Shown here: one piece after another, positions 17,316 through 25,861 of the stretch
Layout: each line of letters opens with the position of its first letter
Numbering within the stretch: position 1 is the stretch's first letter
Source of the DNA: Sphingomonas adhaesiva
Lineage (GTDB): Bacteria > Pseudomonadota > Alphaproteobacteria > Sphingomonadales > Sphingomonadaceae
Assembly (NCBI RefSeq): GCF_036946125.1
Contig: NZ_JAQIJT010000001.1
Coordinates: 1,279,307-1,343,306 of the forward strand
Direction: 5' to 3'
Length of the DNA: 64,000 bases
Notes under the pieces: generated by a model
Databases searched by the model: none
What the model was told of the DNA's origin: nothing
What the model saw: only the letters and a program-made list of their open reading frames with translations
Translations under genes and position numbers: made by a program

Positions 17316-17373
17316 GTTCGTTCCCCTGTTAGGGCTTCGGATTGCGCCGGGGCATGATCGTGCCGCGAACCTG

Positions 17374-17919
17374 TCAGCCGGCCGCCCCAATCTGCTGCAT
17401 AAAAGTCAGATTGTCCTCCAGGTGCCAGTTGTCGGTGATGCGGCCGCCGTGCACCGCCAGGATGTCGGTGGCGATGAAGTCGACCGGCTGGCCGGCTCCC
17501 TTGCGGCCTTGAAACGTCCCGGTGAAATGGCCGGTGAAGTGCAGCGCGCTGACGACGCGGTCGCCGACCACCAGCCGCTGCGTCACCGCCACGCGCAGGT
17601 CGGGCACCGCGCCGAGGAACGCCCGGGCCGCGACCATGGGGCCCTTGGGTCCCTGCGGGCGGCCCGGCGGCAGCGCGTGATCGACGAAGCTGGGGGCAAC
17701 CGCCCGGTCGAGCAGCGCCTGGCTGCCGTTGTTCCAGAAGCCGTAGAAGGCATCGACCGGCGCGAGCATCGCCGCCACCGTCTTCGCCGGCAGGCTGCGG
17801 TCGACGATCTCGACGCGGGGCCTGGCGATGGCGATCGCGGCGCGGTCGTCCACCCGGGCGGCGTAAGCCGGCGTGGTTGCCAGCATCAGTGCGAAGGGGA
17901 GGGCAGAGGTTAGTCGCAT
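17374..17919 (-). CDS. SnoaL-like / ester cyclase family protein, exported
   Basis: This 181-residue protein has a signal peptide (cleavage near residue 20, AYAAR) and an NTF2/SnoaL-type fold. Helix VDAFYGFWNNGSQALLDRAV is followed by SFVDHALPPGRPQG and strands that end in GRITDNWHLEDNLTFMQQIG, the typical tail of polyketide-cyclase-like proteins. The family includes cyclases, dehydratases and isomerases. It overlaps no neighbour but sits 11 bp from the SDR gene, so it is probably co-transcribed with it. Confidence 0.75.
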   Translation of the reverse strand: MRLTSALPFALMLATTPAYAARVDDRAAIAIARPRVEIVDRSLPAKTVAAMLAPVDAFYGFWNNGSQALLDRAVAPSFVDHALPPGRPQGPKGPMVAARAFLGAVPDLRVAVTQRLVVGDRVVSALHFTGHFTGTFQGRKGAGQPVDFIATDILAVHGGRITDNWHLEDNLTFMQQIGAAG

Positions 17920-17930
17920 GATATGTCTCC

Positions 17931-18599
17931 TCAGGCGGCAATCGTACCGCCGCCATCGACCGTCACGGTCGAGCCGGTGGCATAGGGGTTGGTAGCGACG
18001 AACAGGATCGCGCTCGCGATGTCCTCTGGCTGGCCGACGCGGCGCGCCGGCAGTCGGGCGGCCGCCTTGTCGAACATCACCGCCTTCCCCGCGTCGTCCA
18101 TCTTCGCATAGAGCGGCGTGTCGACGAGCCCGGGCGACACGGTATTGACCCGGACCGGCGCGCGTTCGAGTGCGAGGCCGCGCGCCAGCGCCTCCAGCGC
18201 GGCGTTGATCGCACCCTGCAGCACGGAACTGGCGCTAGGCCTCTGCGACAGGAACCCTGATACGAAGGTGATCGAGCCGCCATCGGTGACGCGCGCCGCC
18301 CTGGCGACCCGGTAGGCGCCGAAGAACTTGCTGTTCATCGCGACGCGCGCGTCGGCCAGGGCGAGGTCGGCGACCGAACCGGTCTTCGTCTGTGCGGCGG
18401 CGACGACGACATGGTCGAACGGTTCGCCCTCGGCGAAGAATGCCGCGACCGACGCATCGTCGGTGATGTCGAGCCTGTCACGGCTCGGACGCGCGACGCT
18501 CGCCCTCGCGGCGGCGAACGCGTCCGCCGCGGCACCGCCGATGCCGCCGGACGCGCCGACGACGAGGACACGGGCGCCTGTCAGATCGATTGCCATCAT
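17931..18599 (-). CDS. SDR-family protein lacking the YxxxK catalytic pair
   Basis: This 222-residue Rossmann-fold protein has the nucleotide-binding motif VVGASGGIGGAA (about residues 13-24) and the tail typical of SDR enzymes (VNTVSPGLVDTPLY; GSTVTVDGGGTIAA). Where classical SDRs carry Ser then Tyr-x3-Lys, this protein reads FVSGFLSQRPSASSVLQGA, so the active-site Tyr and Lys are absent. A family of such atypical SDRs exists in proteobacteria. It may bind NAD(P) without standard catalysis or use another residue. It sits between the SnoaL and deacetylase genes. Confidence 0.8.
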   Translation of the reverse strand: MMAIDLTGARVLVVGASGGIGGAAADAFAAARASVARPSRDRLDITDDASVAAFFAEGEPFDHVVVAAAQTKTGSVADLALADARVAMNSKFFGAYRVARAARVTDGGSITFVSGFLSQRPSASSVLQGAINAALEALARGLALERAPVRVNTVSPGLVDTPLYAKMDDAGKAVMFDKAAARLPARRVGQPEDIASAILFVATNPYATGSTVTVDGGGTIAA

Positions 18600-18608
18600 C
18601 TCGTCTCC

Positions 18609-19604
18609 TTATGCAGTCGTGGGGCCGGGCAGGCCGGTTTCGGTCGGCGGGCCGCGACGGATAACGGGCGTCGTACCCTTGGTCTCCAGTGCCCACGCGG
18701 CGATCTCGTCCTTGCGGGCGAACCATATGCCAGGCTTGGAACGGGCATAGGTTAGGAAGCGGTCGAGCACCCGCACTCGGCCGGCATGGCCCGAGATCCG
18801 GTCGTGCAGGCTGACCACCATCATCCGGCGGCGATGCGCGCCTTCCTCGTACAGTTGGTCGAATTCGTCGCGCAGCGCCTGTTCGTAGGCGGCGGGGTTC
18901 CACCCCTCGAAGGGATAGGAGACGATGTCGTTCATGTGGAAGGTATAGGGCACCGTCACGAAATCGCCCCTGGCGAGCGGAACGATGAACGGTTCGTCGC
19001 GGCTCGGCTCGTCGATATGGTAACGGAAGTCGAGGCTCTGCAGGATGTCGAGCGTGCGGGGGCTGTTGCGCATCCAGTAGGCGTTCCAGCCGACCGGCTT
19101 GACCCCCGTCACCTCCTCGATCGCGGCGACGCCGTCGGCGATGAAACGACGTTCTTCCGCCTCAGGTAGCTGATAGCTGTTCTCCCATATGCGGCCGTGC
19201 GCCGCTGCTTCGTGGCCGCGTCGGACGATCTCACGCGCGATATCGGGCGCGCGGCGAACCGCCTCGCCGATCATGAATGACGACAGCTTGATCTGGTGGC
19301 GGTCGAACAGGTCGAGGATGCGCGGGATGCCCTCATTCGGGCCATAGGCGAAGAAGGCGTTGGTGGGCAGGTCCGGCAGGCCGCCCTGGATCGGATCGGG
19401 GATGACGCCGCCCGCGCCCGAGATCGGCTGGCCGCCACCTTCGAACATGAGACTGAAGCTGACCGCGAGGCGGGCGCCGCCCGGCCAGAAGGGTTGCTGG
19501 GGCATGAGGCGTGTCTCCTTGGCGGCCGCGACGCTCGCCATCGCGGCGCTTCCGGCGAGGAAGGCGCGGCGATCGAGGCCGGGGCGGGTTGATCCGTTGG
19601 TCAC
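18609..19604 (-). CDS. Polysaccharide deacetylase-family hydrolase with Tat signal
   Basis: This 331-residue NodB/PuuE-like hydrolase starts with a twin-arginine leader (LDRRAFLAGSAAMASVAAAK). The core has RILDLFDRHQIKLSSFMIG, RRGHEAAAHGRIWENSYQL (metal-binding His region) and a late MVVSLHDRISGHAGR motif, as in the allantoinase/chitin-deacetylase-like group that also includes amidases acting on small molecules. It is the promoter-proximal gene of a four-gene minus-strand set (deacetylase, SDR, SnoaL, VOC) and faces a LysR gene 73 bp away that probably controls it. Confidence 0.85.
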   Translation of the reverse strand: MTNGSTRPGLDRRAFLAGSAAMASVAAAKETRLMPQQPFWPGGARLAVSFSLMFEGGGQPISGAGGVIPDPIQGGLPDLPTNAFFAYGPNEGIPRILDLFDRHQIKLSSFMIGEAVRRAPDIAREIVRRGHEAAAHGRIWENSYQLPEAEERRFIADGVAAIEEVTGVKPVGWNAYWMRNSPRTLDILQSLDFRYHIDEPSRDEPFIVPLARGDFVTVPYTFHMNDIVSYPFEGWNPAAYEQALRDEFDQLYEEGAHRRRMMVVSLHDRISGHAGRVRVLDRFLTYARSKPGIWFARKDEIAAWALETKGTTPVIRRGPPTETGLPGPTTA

Positions 19605-19677
19605 GCCGCCAAGATGGCTCTATGCACAGCGATGATAAGCGATCGACTGCACAACACAGTATCAACCCCGAGACGAT

Positions 19678-20562
19678 ATGCTGGACGACCTAAACGAGTT
19701 GCGCACCTTTCGTCAGGTATTAACGCACGGGTCGCTGACCGGCGCGTCGCGAGCGATGGGCGTAAGCCTCGCCGTCGTCAGCAAGCGTCTCGCCACGCTG
19801 GAGAAGCGAGTCGGCATCAGGCTGGTCAACCGCACGACGCGCAGCCTCTCGGCGACCGAGGAGGGCGAGCGGCTGCTGGTCGAGGTCGACCGCGCGCTGG
19901 AGGCCATCGCGCAGGGCGAGGAACTGCTGTCGACCGGACGCGACGAGCCGGTCGGCACACTGCGCGTTTCGGCACCGGTATCGTTCGGCCGGCGCCATGT
20001 CGCCCCGGTCGTGGGCGAGCTAGTGCGGCGCTATCCGCAGCTTGCCGCATCGCTGTCACTGGATGATCGGCTGGTCGATGTCGCGGGTGGCGCGATCGAC
20101 GTCGCGATCCGCATCGGCGGCCATGCCGCGGCCGGCAGCGCGGCGATGCGCAAGCTCGCAAACAACCGCCGCATCCTGGTCGCTGCGCCCGCCTACCTCA
20201 ACCGGCGGGGCGCACCCGCAACTCCGGACGACATCCCCAGCCAAGACCTGCTGCGTTACGGCGATGCGACAGGTCCTTGGCGATTGTTCGATGCCGCCGG
20301 GCAGGAGCAGCTGGTGCCTGCAGCCGCGCGGCTGCGCGTCGACAACGGCGATGCGGTCCACGACTGGTGCATCGCCGGGTTGGGCATCGCACTCAAATCG
20401 CAGATCGACGTGGCGGCGGACCTACGCGATGGGACGCTCTTGCATGTCCTACCCGCATGGCATGCCGGCGACACACCGATCGTCGCCCTCTTTCCCGATC
20501 GCGCCACGATGCCGCGCAAAACCCGCGTGTTCCTCGACGCGATGCTCGCCGCGCTGCGCTGA
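19678..20562 (+). CDS. LysR family transcriptional regulator
   Basis: This 294-residue LysR regulator has an N-terminal winged HTH (residues about 3-60, SLTGASRAMGVSLAVVSKRL, then LVNRTTRSLSATEEG) and a periplasmic-binding-protein-like effector domain from about residue 90. It is divergent from the polysaccharide deacetylase-led operon, the usual layout for a LysR activator and its target, and convergent with the acyl-CoA dehydrogenase gene 5 bp away. The effector is unknown. Confidence 0.9.
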   Translation: MLDDLNELRTFRQVLTHGSLTGASRAMGVSLAVVSKRLATLEKRVGIRLVNRTTRSLSATEEGERLLVEVDRALEAIAQGEELLSTGRDEPVGTLRVSAPVSFGRRHVAPVVGELVRRYPQLAASLSLDDRLVDVAGGAIDVAIRIGGHAAAGSAAMRKLANNRRILVAAPAYLNRRGAPATPDDIPSQDLLRYGDATGPWRLFDAAGQEQLVPAAARLRVDNGDAVHDWCIAGLGIALKSQIDVAADLRDGTLLHVLPAWHAGDTPIVALFPDRATMPRKTRVFLDAMLAALR

Positions 20563-20567
20563 GGGCG

Positions 20568-21737
20568 TCAGCTGGCTAGCGCCGCACGGGCGACGACCCA
20601 GCGGTGGACCTCGGACGGGCCGTCGTAGATCCGCATCAGCCGGACCTGCGCGGCTAGGAGGTGGAGCGGCATCTCCTTGGCCATGCCCATCGCGCCGAAA
20701 GTCTGCATTGCCTGGTCGATGACGTCGGCGGCGAGCTCCGGTCCGGCGACCTTTGCGGCCGAGACCAGCACGCGAACGTCCTCGCCATCGTCGATCCGGC
20801 GGGCGATATCATAGGCGAGCAGCTTAGCGGCATGAATGCGCGCGACCGCGTCGGCGATCCACCACTGCACCGACTGCCGCTCAGCCAGCGGCTGCCCGAA
20901 CGTCCGGCGATCGCGGGCCTGCGCGATCATCAACTCAAGCGCGCGCTCGGCCGCGCCGATCGACCAGGCGGCGACCTCCAGCCGTCGCGCGGCGAGTCGG
21001 GTCTGCATCGGCGCAAAGCCCGCGCCCTCGGTGCCGAGCAGCGCATCGGCGGGCAGGCGGACGTCATCATAGGCGACCTCGAATGTGGTGGTGCCGCCGA
21101 TCATCGGGATTCGTCCGACGATCGAGACGCCGGGCACGTCACGATCGACGAGAAAGGCGGAGATGCCCTGCTTTCGCCCGGCCTCGCGGTCGGTCACCGC
21201 CATGACGATCGCGAACTCGGCGGTGCCGGCACGACTGATCCAGATCTTGCGCCCGTCGATCCGCCAGCCGCCGTCGGCCAGCCGCACCGCGCGCGTTGTC
21301 ATCGCCGACGGGTCCGACCCGGCACCCGGCTCGGAAATGGCGATCGCCGAAACCGTCTCGCCGCGGACATAGGGCGCAAGATATCGGTCGCGCTGATCCG
21401 GCGAGGCGGTCGCCGCCAGCATCCTGAGGTTGGGCGTGTCGGGCGGGAAGACATAGGGCACTACCGTGCGTCCCAATGTGATGTTCACGCCGACCAGCGC
21501 GGTCTGGGGCAGGTCGGAGCCGCCCATTTCCTCGGGCGCGTCGAGCCCCCACAGCCCCAGCTCGCGCACGCGTGCATCGAGCCGCTCGATCTCGTCGCGC
21601 GTGCATTTCGCCTCCTTGCCCTTCGCTTCGCGCGCGAGGATCGCGGGTTCGAGCGGCATCAGTTCGTCGGCGACGAAGCGGTCGACGAGGTCGAGTAGCA
21701 TCCGGTGCTCGTCGGCTAGCGGCAGATCGAAACGCAT
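20568..21737 (-). CDS. Acyl-CoA dehydrogenase
   Basis: The 389-residue flavoprotein would introduce the alpha-beta double bond in an acyl-CoA. Family motifs are IAISEPGAGSDPSAMTTRAV (about residues 133-152), the IWISRAGTAEFAIVMA strand and the C-terminal QTFGAMGMAKEMPLHLLAAQ helix near the active site. It is the last gene of the CoA-transferase/MFS/hydratase operon, separated from the upstream hydratase by 3 bp. It resembles the branch acting on branched or aromatic acyl-CoA esters, but substrate assignment from sequence alone is not safe. Confidence 0.9.
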   Translation of the reverse strand: MRFDLPLADEHRMLLDLVDRFVADELMPLEPAILAREAKGKEAKCTRDEIERLDARVRELGLWGLDAPEEMGGSDLPQTALVGVNITLGRTVVPYVFPPDTPNLRMLAATASPDQRDRYLAPYVRGETVSAIAISEPGAGSDPSAMTTRAVRLADGGWRIDGRKIWISRAGTAEFAIVMAVTDREAGRKQGISAFLVDRDVPGVSIVGRIPMIGGTTTFEVAYDDVRLPADALLGTEGAGFAPMQTRLAARRLEVAAWSIGAAERALELMIAQARDRRTFGQPLAERQSVQWWIADAVARIHAAKLLAYDIARRIDDGEDVRVLVSAAKVAGPELAADVIDQAMQTFGAMGMAKEMPLHLLAAQVRLMRIYDGPSEVHRWVVARAALAS

Positions 21738-21740
21738 GGC

Positions 21741-22499
21741 TCAGCGCCCCTCGAAGACGGGGGGGCGGCGCTCGCTCGTCGCGCGCACCCCCTCGCGGAA
21801 ATCGGCGGTGGCGAACAGCGCGGCCTGTTCGTCCAGCTCCGCGGCCATTGCCGCGGCCGCGGTGGCGGCGTTGATGCGCGGCAGCGCGCGGGCGATGGCG
21901 GCCAGCGCAAGTGGGGCGTTGGCGGCGATGTCGCGTGCGAGCGCCAGCGCGACCTTGTCCAGCGCCTCGGCGGGAGCGAGGCGATCGGCGAGGCCGATCG
22001 TCGCCGCCTCCTCGCCACCGACGCGCCGCGCGGTGGTGAGGAGGTCGCGCGCGCGCTGCGCCCCGACCAGCGCGGGCAGCGTCGCGGTGATCGCAAAGCC
22101 CGGATGCAGCCCGATCGCGGCGAAATTGGCGTGGAAGCGCGCGGCGTGGCTCGCTACGCGGAAGTCGGCGGCGAGTGCCAAGCCCAGCCCCCCTCCCACC
22201 GCCGGTCCCCCGACAGCCGCGATCAGCGGCTTGGCGCGGGCGAACAGCCGCGCCGCCTGCGCATAGACCGCGCGGGCGCCTTCGATCCCGGCAGCGGCGC
22301 GCCTGAAGTCGGCGCCTGCGCAGAAGCTGCGTCCCTCGGCGGCAAGCAGCGTTACGCGCACCGAGGGATCGGCGTCGTTCGCCGCCAGCACGTCGGCCAA
22401 CCCCGCGAGCAATGCCGCGTCGAAGAAATTGTGCGGCGGGCGGGCGAGCCGGACGATCACGACCGCCCCCTCACGCGTAGTGACAAGTCCGTCCATCAT
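21741..22499 (-). CDS. Enoyl-CoA hydratase/isomerase family protein (A)
   Basis: This 252-residue crotonase-fold protein has the oxyanion-hole strand SFCAGADFRRAAAGI (about residues 72-86) and the second oxyanion motif VGGPAVGGGLGLALAADF (about 105-122). It presumably hydrates an enoyl-CoA or isomerises its double bond. Its start overlaps the stop of the second crotonase gene by 4 bp. Two crotonase genes in tandem suggest consecutive steps, for instance hydration plus a retro-aldol, ring-opening or isomerase step. Confidence 0.88.
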   Translation of the reverse strand: MMDGLVTTREGAVVIVRLARPPHNFFDAALLAGLADVLAANDADPSVRVTLLAAEGRSFCAGADFRRAAAGIEGARAVYAQAARLFARAKPLIAAVGGPAVGGGLGLALAADFRVASHAARFHANFAAIGLHPGFAITATLPALVGAQRARDLLTTARRVGGEEAATIGLADRLAPAEALDKVALALARDIAANAPLALAAIARALPRINAATAAAAMAAELDEQAALFATADFREGVRATSERRPPVFEGR

Positions 22500-23269
22500 C
22501 GTCCTTTCCAGTCGGGCGGGCGCTTCTCGAGAAAGGCGCGCAGGCCCTCCAAGCGATCTTCGCTGCGATAGGGGTTGGGGTGTTCGTCGAGCCGCAGCGC
22601 GGCAGCGAGCGGCATCTCGCGCGATCGGCGGGCGACGCGGCGGATGCGCTGCACCGACAGGGGCGCGTTGGCGGCGATCGCCCGCGCCCGGGCGAGCGCC
22701 AGCTCCACCACCCGATCGGGCGCGGCGAGCGCAACGACCAGGCCGCGCTCCTTCGCCTCGGCAGCGGTGATCGGTTCGCCGGTCAGCAGCATGTCCATGG
22801 CGTGCGCGGGGGGGATGCGACGCGGCAGCACGACCGCGGCGAACTGCGCGCCCATGCCGCGCTTGGCCTCGGGACAGGCGAAGGTGGCGGCGTCGCTCGC
22901 CACCGCGAGGTCGCAGGCCAACAGCAGCTCCAGCCCGCCGCCCATCGCGGTTCCGTTCACCGCGGCGACGACCGGCACCTCGGCCTCCGCGACGATCTCG
23001 AACAGCGATCGGCGCGCACCGCCATAGGGATCGGCGAGGAATGCGGGATCGGCATCGGTATCGGCAAAGGCGGCCATGTCGATGCCGGTGCAGAAATGCC
23101 GCTCGCCCGCCCCTGTCACGACGATGGCGCGGACGCCCAAGCCGGGCGCGGCGAGCACGGCATCGCCGATCGCTTCGATCAGCGCCGGTGTCAGCGCGTT
23201 GCCGCGCGCCGGACGATCGATGGTCAGCAGCAGGACGTCATCCTGCGGGTCGTGGCGGAGGTCGGTCAT
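22496..23269 (-). CDS. Enoyl-CoA hydratase/isomerase family protein (B)
   Basis: This second crotonase has 257 residues. Motifs are HFCTGIDMAAFADTDAD (about residues 62-78) and NGTAMGGGLELLLACDLAVA (about 111-130), with a cluster of acidic residues after the first motif. The ATG at 23269 overlaps the MFS stop by ATGA. It is only moderately similar to its neighbour, so the two likely do different jobs in the same acyl-CoA pathway. Confidence 0.87.
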   Translation of the reverse strand: MTDLRHDPQDDVLLLTIDRPARGNALTPALIEAIGDAVLAAPGLGVRAIVVTGAGERHFCTGIDMAAFADTDADPAFLADPYGGARRSLFEIVAEAEVPVVAAVNGTAMGGGLELLLACDLAVASDAATFACPEAKRGMGAQFAAVVLPRRIPPAHAMDMLLTGEPITAAEAKERGLVVALAAPDRVVELALARARAIAANAPLSVQRIRRVARRSREMPLAAALRLDEHPNPYRSEDRLEGLRAFLEKRPPDWKGR

Positions 23270-24612
23270 GCCGCACGCGCCAGATCGTGGGGGTAGGACC
23301 GCGCGGCGAGGGCGAAACCGGCCGCCGCGACCAGGCCGAAGGCAGCGGCGACGATCAGCGCGGCGGTGATGCCCGCGGCGGAGGCATCGGCGCAGGTGGG
23401 CGGCAGCGGCGGCGCGCCGTGGCCCAGCGCACCCCGGCAACTCGCCGCGAAGCCGCCGCCGAACCGGTCGTCGGCGACCCGGTCGCTCACCCAGCCGATC
23501 AGCGGGGGGCCGAAGCCGAAGCCGATCAGCGCATGGACCAGAAGAACCAGCGACATGCCGCTCGCGCGCATATGCGGCGCCAGCAGCCCGTGCAGCGCAG
23601 CATAGGAGGGGCCGAGGAACGCCGCCCCGGCCATCGTGCCGAACGCGAGCAGGGTAAGGCAGGCGACGATCCCGCCCTGCCACCAGGCGGCGGCCTGGAA
23701 CAGCGCCCCGAGCGTCAGCGCCACCGCCGGTACCAGCAGGATCGCGCGTGGCCGGGTCCGCCCCAGTCGGTCGGTGAGCCGCCCGCCGACGATCATCCCG
23801 ATCAGCTGGCCACCCGCGACGACGATCCCGAAGGCCGTGGTCGCGGCGACCAAGCCCAGCTCGTGGACGCGGACGAAGAAGCTGACACCGAAGGTATAGA
23901 GCGCGTAGCTCGGCACCGAGGCGAGCGCGCCGGCGACGATCAGCGGCACCGCCGACCGGGCGCGGGCGAACCGGCGCAGCACCTCGGCCGGGCGGGCGGG
24001 CGGGGCCGGGGCGGCGCCCTCCGCCTCGCCGCGCCGCGGCTCGCGCATGGTCAGGTAGAGAAGCGGCCCGAGTATGAGGCCCGGCGCGCCGACGACGAGG
24101 AAGGCGTGGCGCCAGTCGGTTGCATGCGCCAGCCAGCCGCCACCGATCGCGGCGACCAGCACGCCGAGCGGGATCGCCGCGCTGAACAGCGCCAGCGCCA
24201 GCGCGCGCCGCTGCGGTGGGAAGAAATCGGATACGAGCGCATGCGCGGGCGGCGTGAAGCCCGCCTCGCCGATGCCGACGCCGGCACGCAGCACCAGAAG
24301 CGATAAGAAACCGGTGGCGAGCCCGCACGCCATGGTCATCGCCGACCAGATCAGGATGGCGATGGCGATCAGCGTCCTGCGCGGCATCCGCTCGCTCAGG
24401 AACGCGGCGGGCACTCCGAGCAGCGAATAGGTCAGCGCGAAAGCAAGCCCGCCGAGCAGCCCCAGTTGCGCGTCCCCGAGGCCCAGGTCGCGCCGGATCG
24501 GTTCGCCCAACGCCGACAGGATCGTGCGGTCGACGAAGCTCTGGATGTAGACCAGCACGATCAACGTCAGCGCCCACCAGCCTCCAGGGCGCACGGCGGT
24601 GGCCCCGCTCAT
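23266..24612 (-). CDS. MFS transporter
   Basis: This 448-residue major-facilitator protein has about 12 membrane segments. The first loop carries DRTILSALGEPIRRDLGL (about residues 28-45), and the 2-3 loop has FLSERMPRRTLIA, in the style of the spinster-like and aromatic-acid transporters common in sphingomonads. An unusual periplasmic loop near residues 395-420 carries Cys residues (FAASCRGALGHGA, PTCADAS). The gene overlaps CoA-transferase and crotonase genes on both sides, so it likely imports the acid processed by this operon. Confidence 0.88.
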   Translation of the reverse strand: MSGATAVRPGGWWALTLIVLVYIQSFVDRTILSALGEPIRRDLGLGDAQLGLLGGLAFALTYSLLGVPAAFLSERMPRRTLIAIAILIWSAMTMACGLATGFLSLLVLRAGVGIGEAGFTPPAHALVSDFFPPQRRALALALFSAAIPLGVLVAAIGGGWLAHATDWRHAFLVVGAPGLILGPLLYLTMREPRRGEAEGAAPAPPARPAEVLRRFARARSAVPLIVAGALASVPSYALYTFGVSFFVRVHELGLVAATTAFGIVVAGGQLIGMIVGGRLTDRLGRTRPRAILLVPAVALTLGALFQAAAWWQGGIVACLTLLAFGTMAGAAFLGPSYAALHGLLAPHMRASGMSLVLLVHALIGFGFGPPLIGWVSDRVADDRFGGGFAASCRGALGHGAPPLPPTCADASAAGITAALIVAAAFGLVAAAGFALAARSYPHDLARAA

Positions 24613-25802
24613 GCCGCGCCCTCCAGCGCCGCATCGATCTCCGTTTCGCTCATCCCCGCCTCGACCAGCAGCTCGCGGCTCTGCTGGCCGAGCGCGGGGG
24701 CATGGTGGCGGAGGCGGAACGGGGTGGCGCCAAATCGCGTCGGTTGGCGGATGACGTGATATGCGCCCGACAGCGGATGCTCAGCCGGCTCGAACAGACC
24801 AACCGCGCGGACATGCGGATCGTCCCTGATGTCGTCCAGCGCGATCACCGGCATGCACGGGATGTCGGCACCCTCGCAGAACGTCATCCATTCGGTGGTG
24901 CTGCGCCGTGCCGCCTCGTCGGCGAGCAGAACGTAGAGCTCGTCGAATACTTGCGCCCGCTCTGCAAGCGTCGCGAAGCGCGGATCAGCCAGGGCGGCAG
25001 CGTTGCCGGTGAATTCGAAGAAGTCGCGCCAGTTGCGATCCGAATAGGGCAGCAGGCAGACGTAGCCGTCGCGGGTGCGATAGGGCCGGCGCTCGGGCAC
25101 ACGCAGCCGCGCGAAACCGGGCGGTCCCATCGGCGGATCGAACGCGGCCGCGCCAAAATGCTCGACCAGGTTGAACGCGATTGCGGTCTCGAACATCGGC
25201 ACCTCGATCTCCTGCCCGCCGCCCCCGCGCTGGCGGTGGAGGAGTGCGGCGAGGATGCCGGTCGCGATCGCCTGTCCCGCAAGCTTGTCGCAGATCACCG
25301 AGGGGGCGTAGTCGGGCTGGCCGCGTGTGGCGGTGGCGAGTGCGGCGAAGCCCGACGCGGCCTGGATCATGTCGTCATAGGCCGGCTTCTCGGCATAGGG
25401 GCCGGTCGAGCCGAATCCGGTCGCACCGCAATAGACGATGTCGGGTCTGATCGCACGCACCGCGGCATAGTCGAAACCCATGCGGCCAATCACGGCGGGA
25501 CGCAGGTTGTGGACGAACACGTCCGCACCTTCGATCAACCGCCCGAGCGCGACGCGCGCAGCCGGGCGCCGCAGGTCCATCGCCAGCGACCTTTTGTTGC
25601 GGTTGGTGTTGAGGAAGCTGCCCGAGATGCCGGACGTACGCGCGGGGCGGTAGGCGCGGGTCGAATCTCCCTGCGGCGGCTCCACCTTGACCACGTCGGC
25701 CCCCAGGTCGCCCAGCAACTGCGTCGAATAGGGGCCCATGATGACCGTGGTAAGATCGATGACGCGGATGCCTGTCAGCGGTCCGTCGGTTAGATCGGTC
25801 AT
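24609..25802 (-). CDS. CaiB/BaiF family CoA-transferase
   Basis: This is a family III CoA-transferase of 397 residues, which moves CoA between carboxylates without an acyl-phosphate. It shows GIRVIDLTTVIMGPYSTQ at the N-terminus, DLGADVVKVEPP, the family Asp context (YDDMIQAASGFAAL) and NTNRNKRSLAMDL. The ATG at 25802 begins the conserved region with GGAGGG upstream; the open frame before it has no similarity. It is the first gene of the five-gene operon and faces an IclR gene 59 bp away. It may activate the acid at the expense of a recycled CoA ester. Confidence 0.9.
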   Translation of the reverse strand: MTDLTDGPLTGIRVIDLTTVIMGPYSTQLLGDLGADVVKVEPPQGDSTRAYRPARTSGISGSFLNTNRNKRSLAMDLRRPAARVALGRLIEGADVFVHNLRPAVIGRMGFDYAAVRAIRPDIVYCGATGFGSTGPYAEKPAYDDMIQAASGFAALATATRGQPDYAPSVICDKLAGQAIATGILAALLHRQRGGGGQEIEVPMFETAIAFNLVEHFGAAAFDPPMGPPGFARLRVPERRPYRTRDGYVCLLPYSDRNWRDFFEFTGNAAALADPRFATLAERAQVFDELYVLLADEAARRSTTEWMTFCEGADIPCMPVIALDDIRDDPHVRAVGLFEPAEHPLSGAYHVIRQPTRFGATPFRLRHHAPALGQQSRELLVEAGMSETEIDAALEGAA

Positions 25803-25861
25803 AATCACGCGCCCTCCAGCGGGTATTGCCAACGCCCGGTCGCGACCGGACAATCGGGGAC

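Noticed and set aside
23270..24634. An N-terminal extension of the crotonase B frame
   Set aside because: It runs through the MFS gene in another frame without similarity; the ATGA overlap at 23269 fixes the real start.
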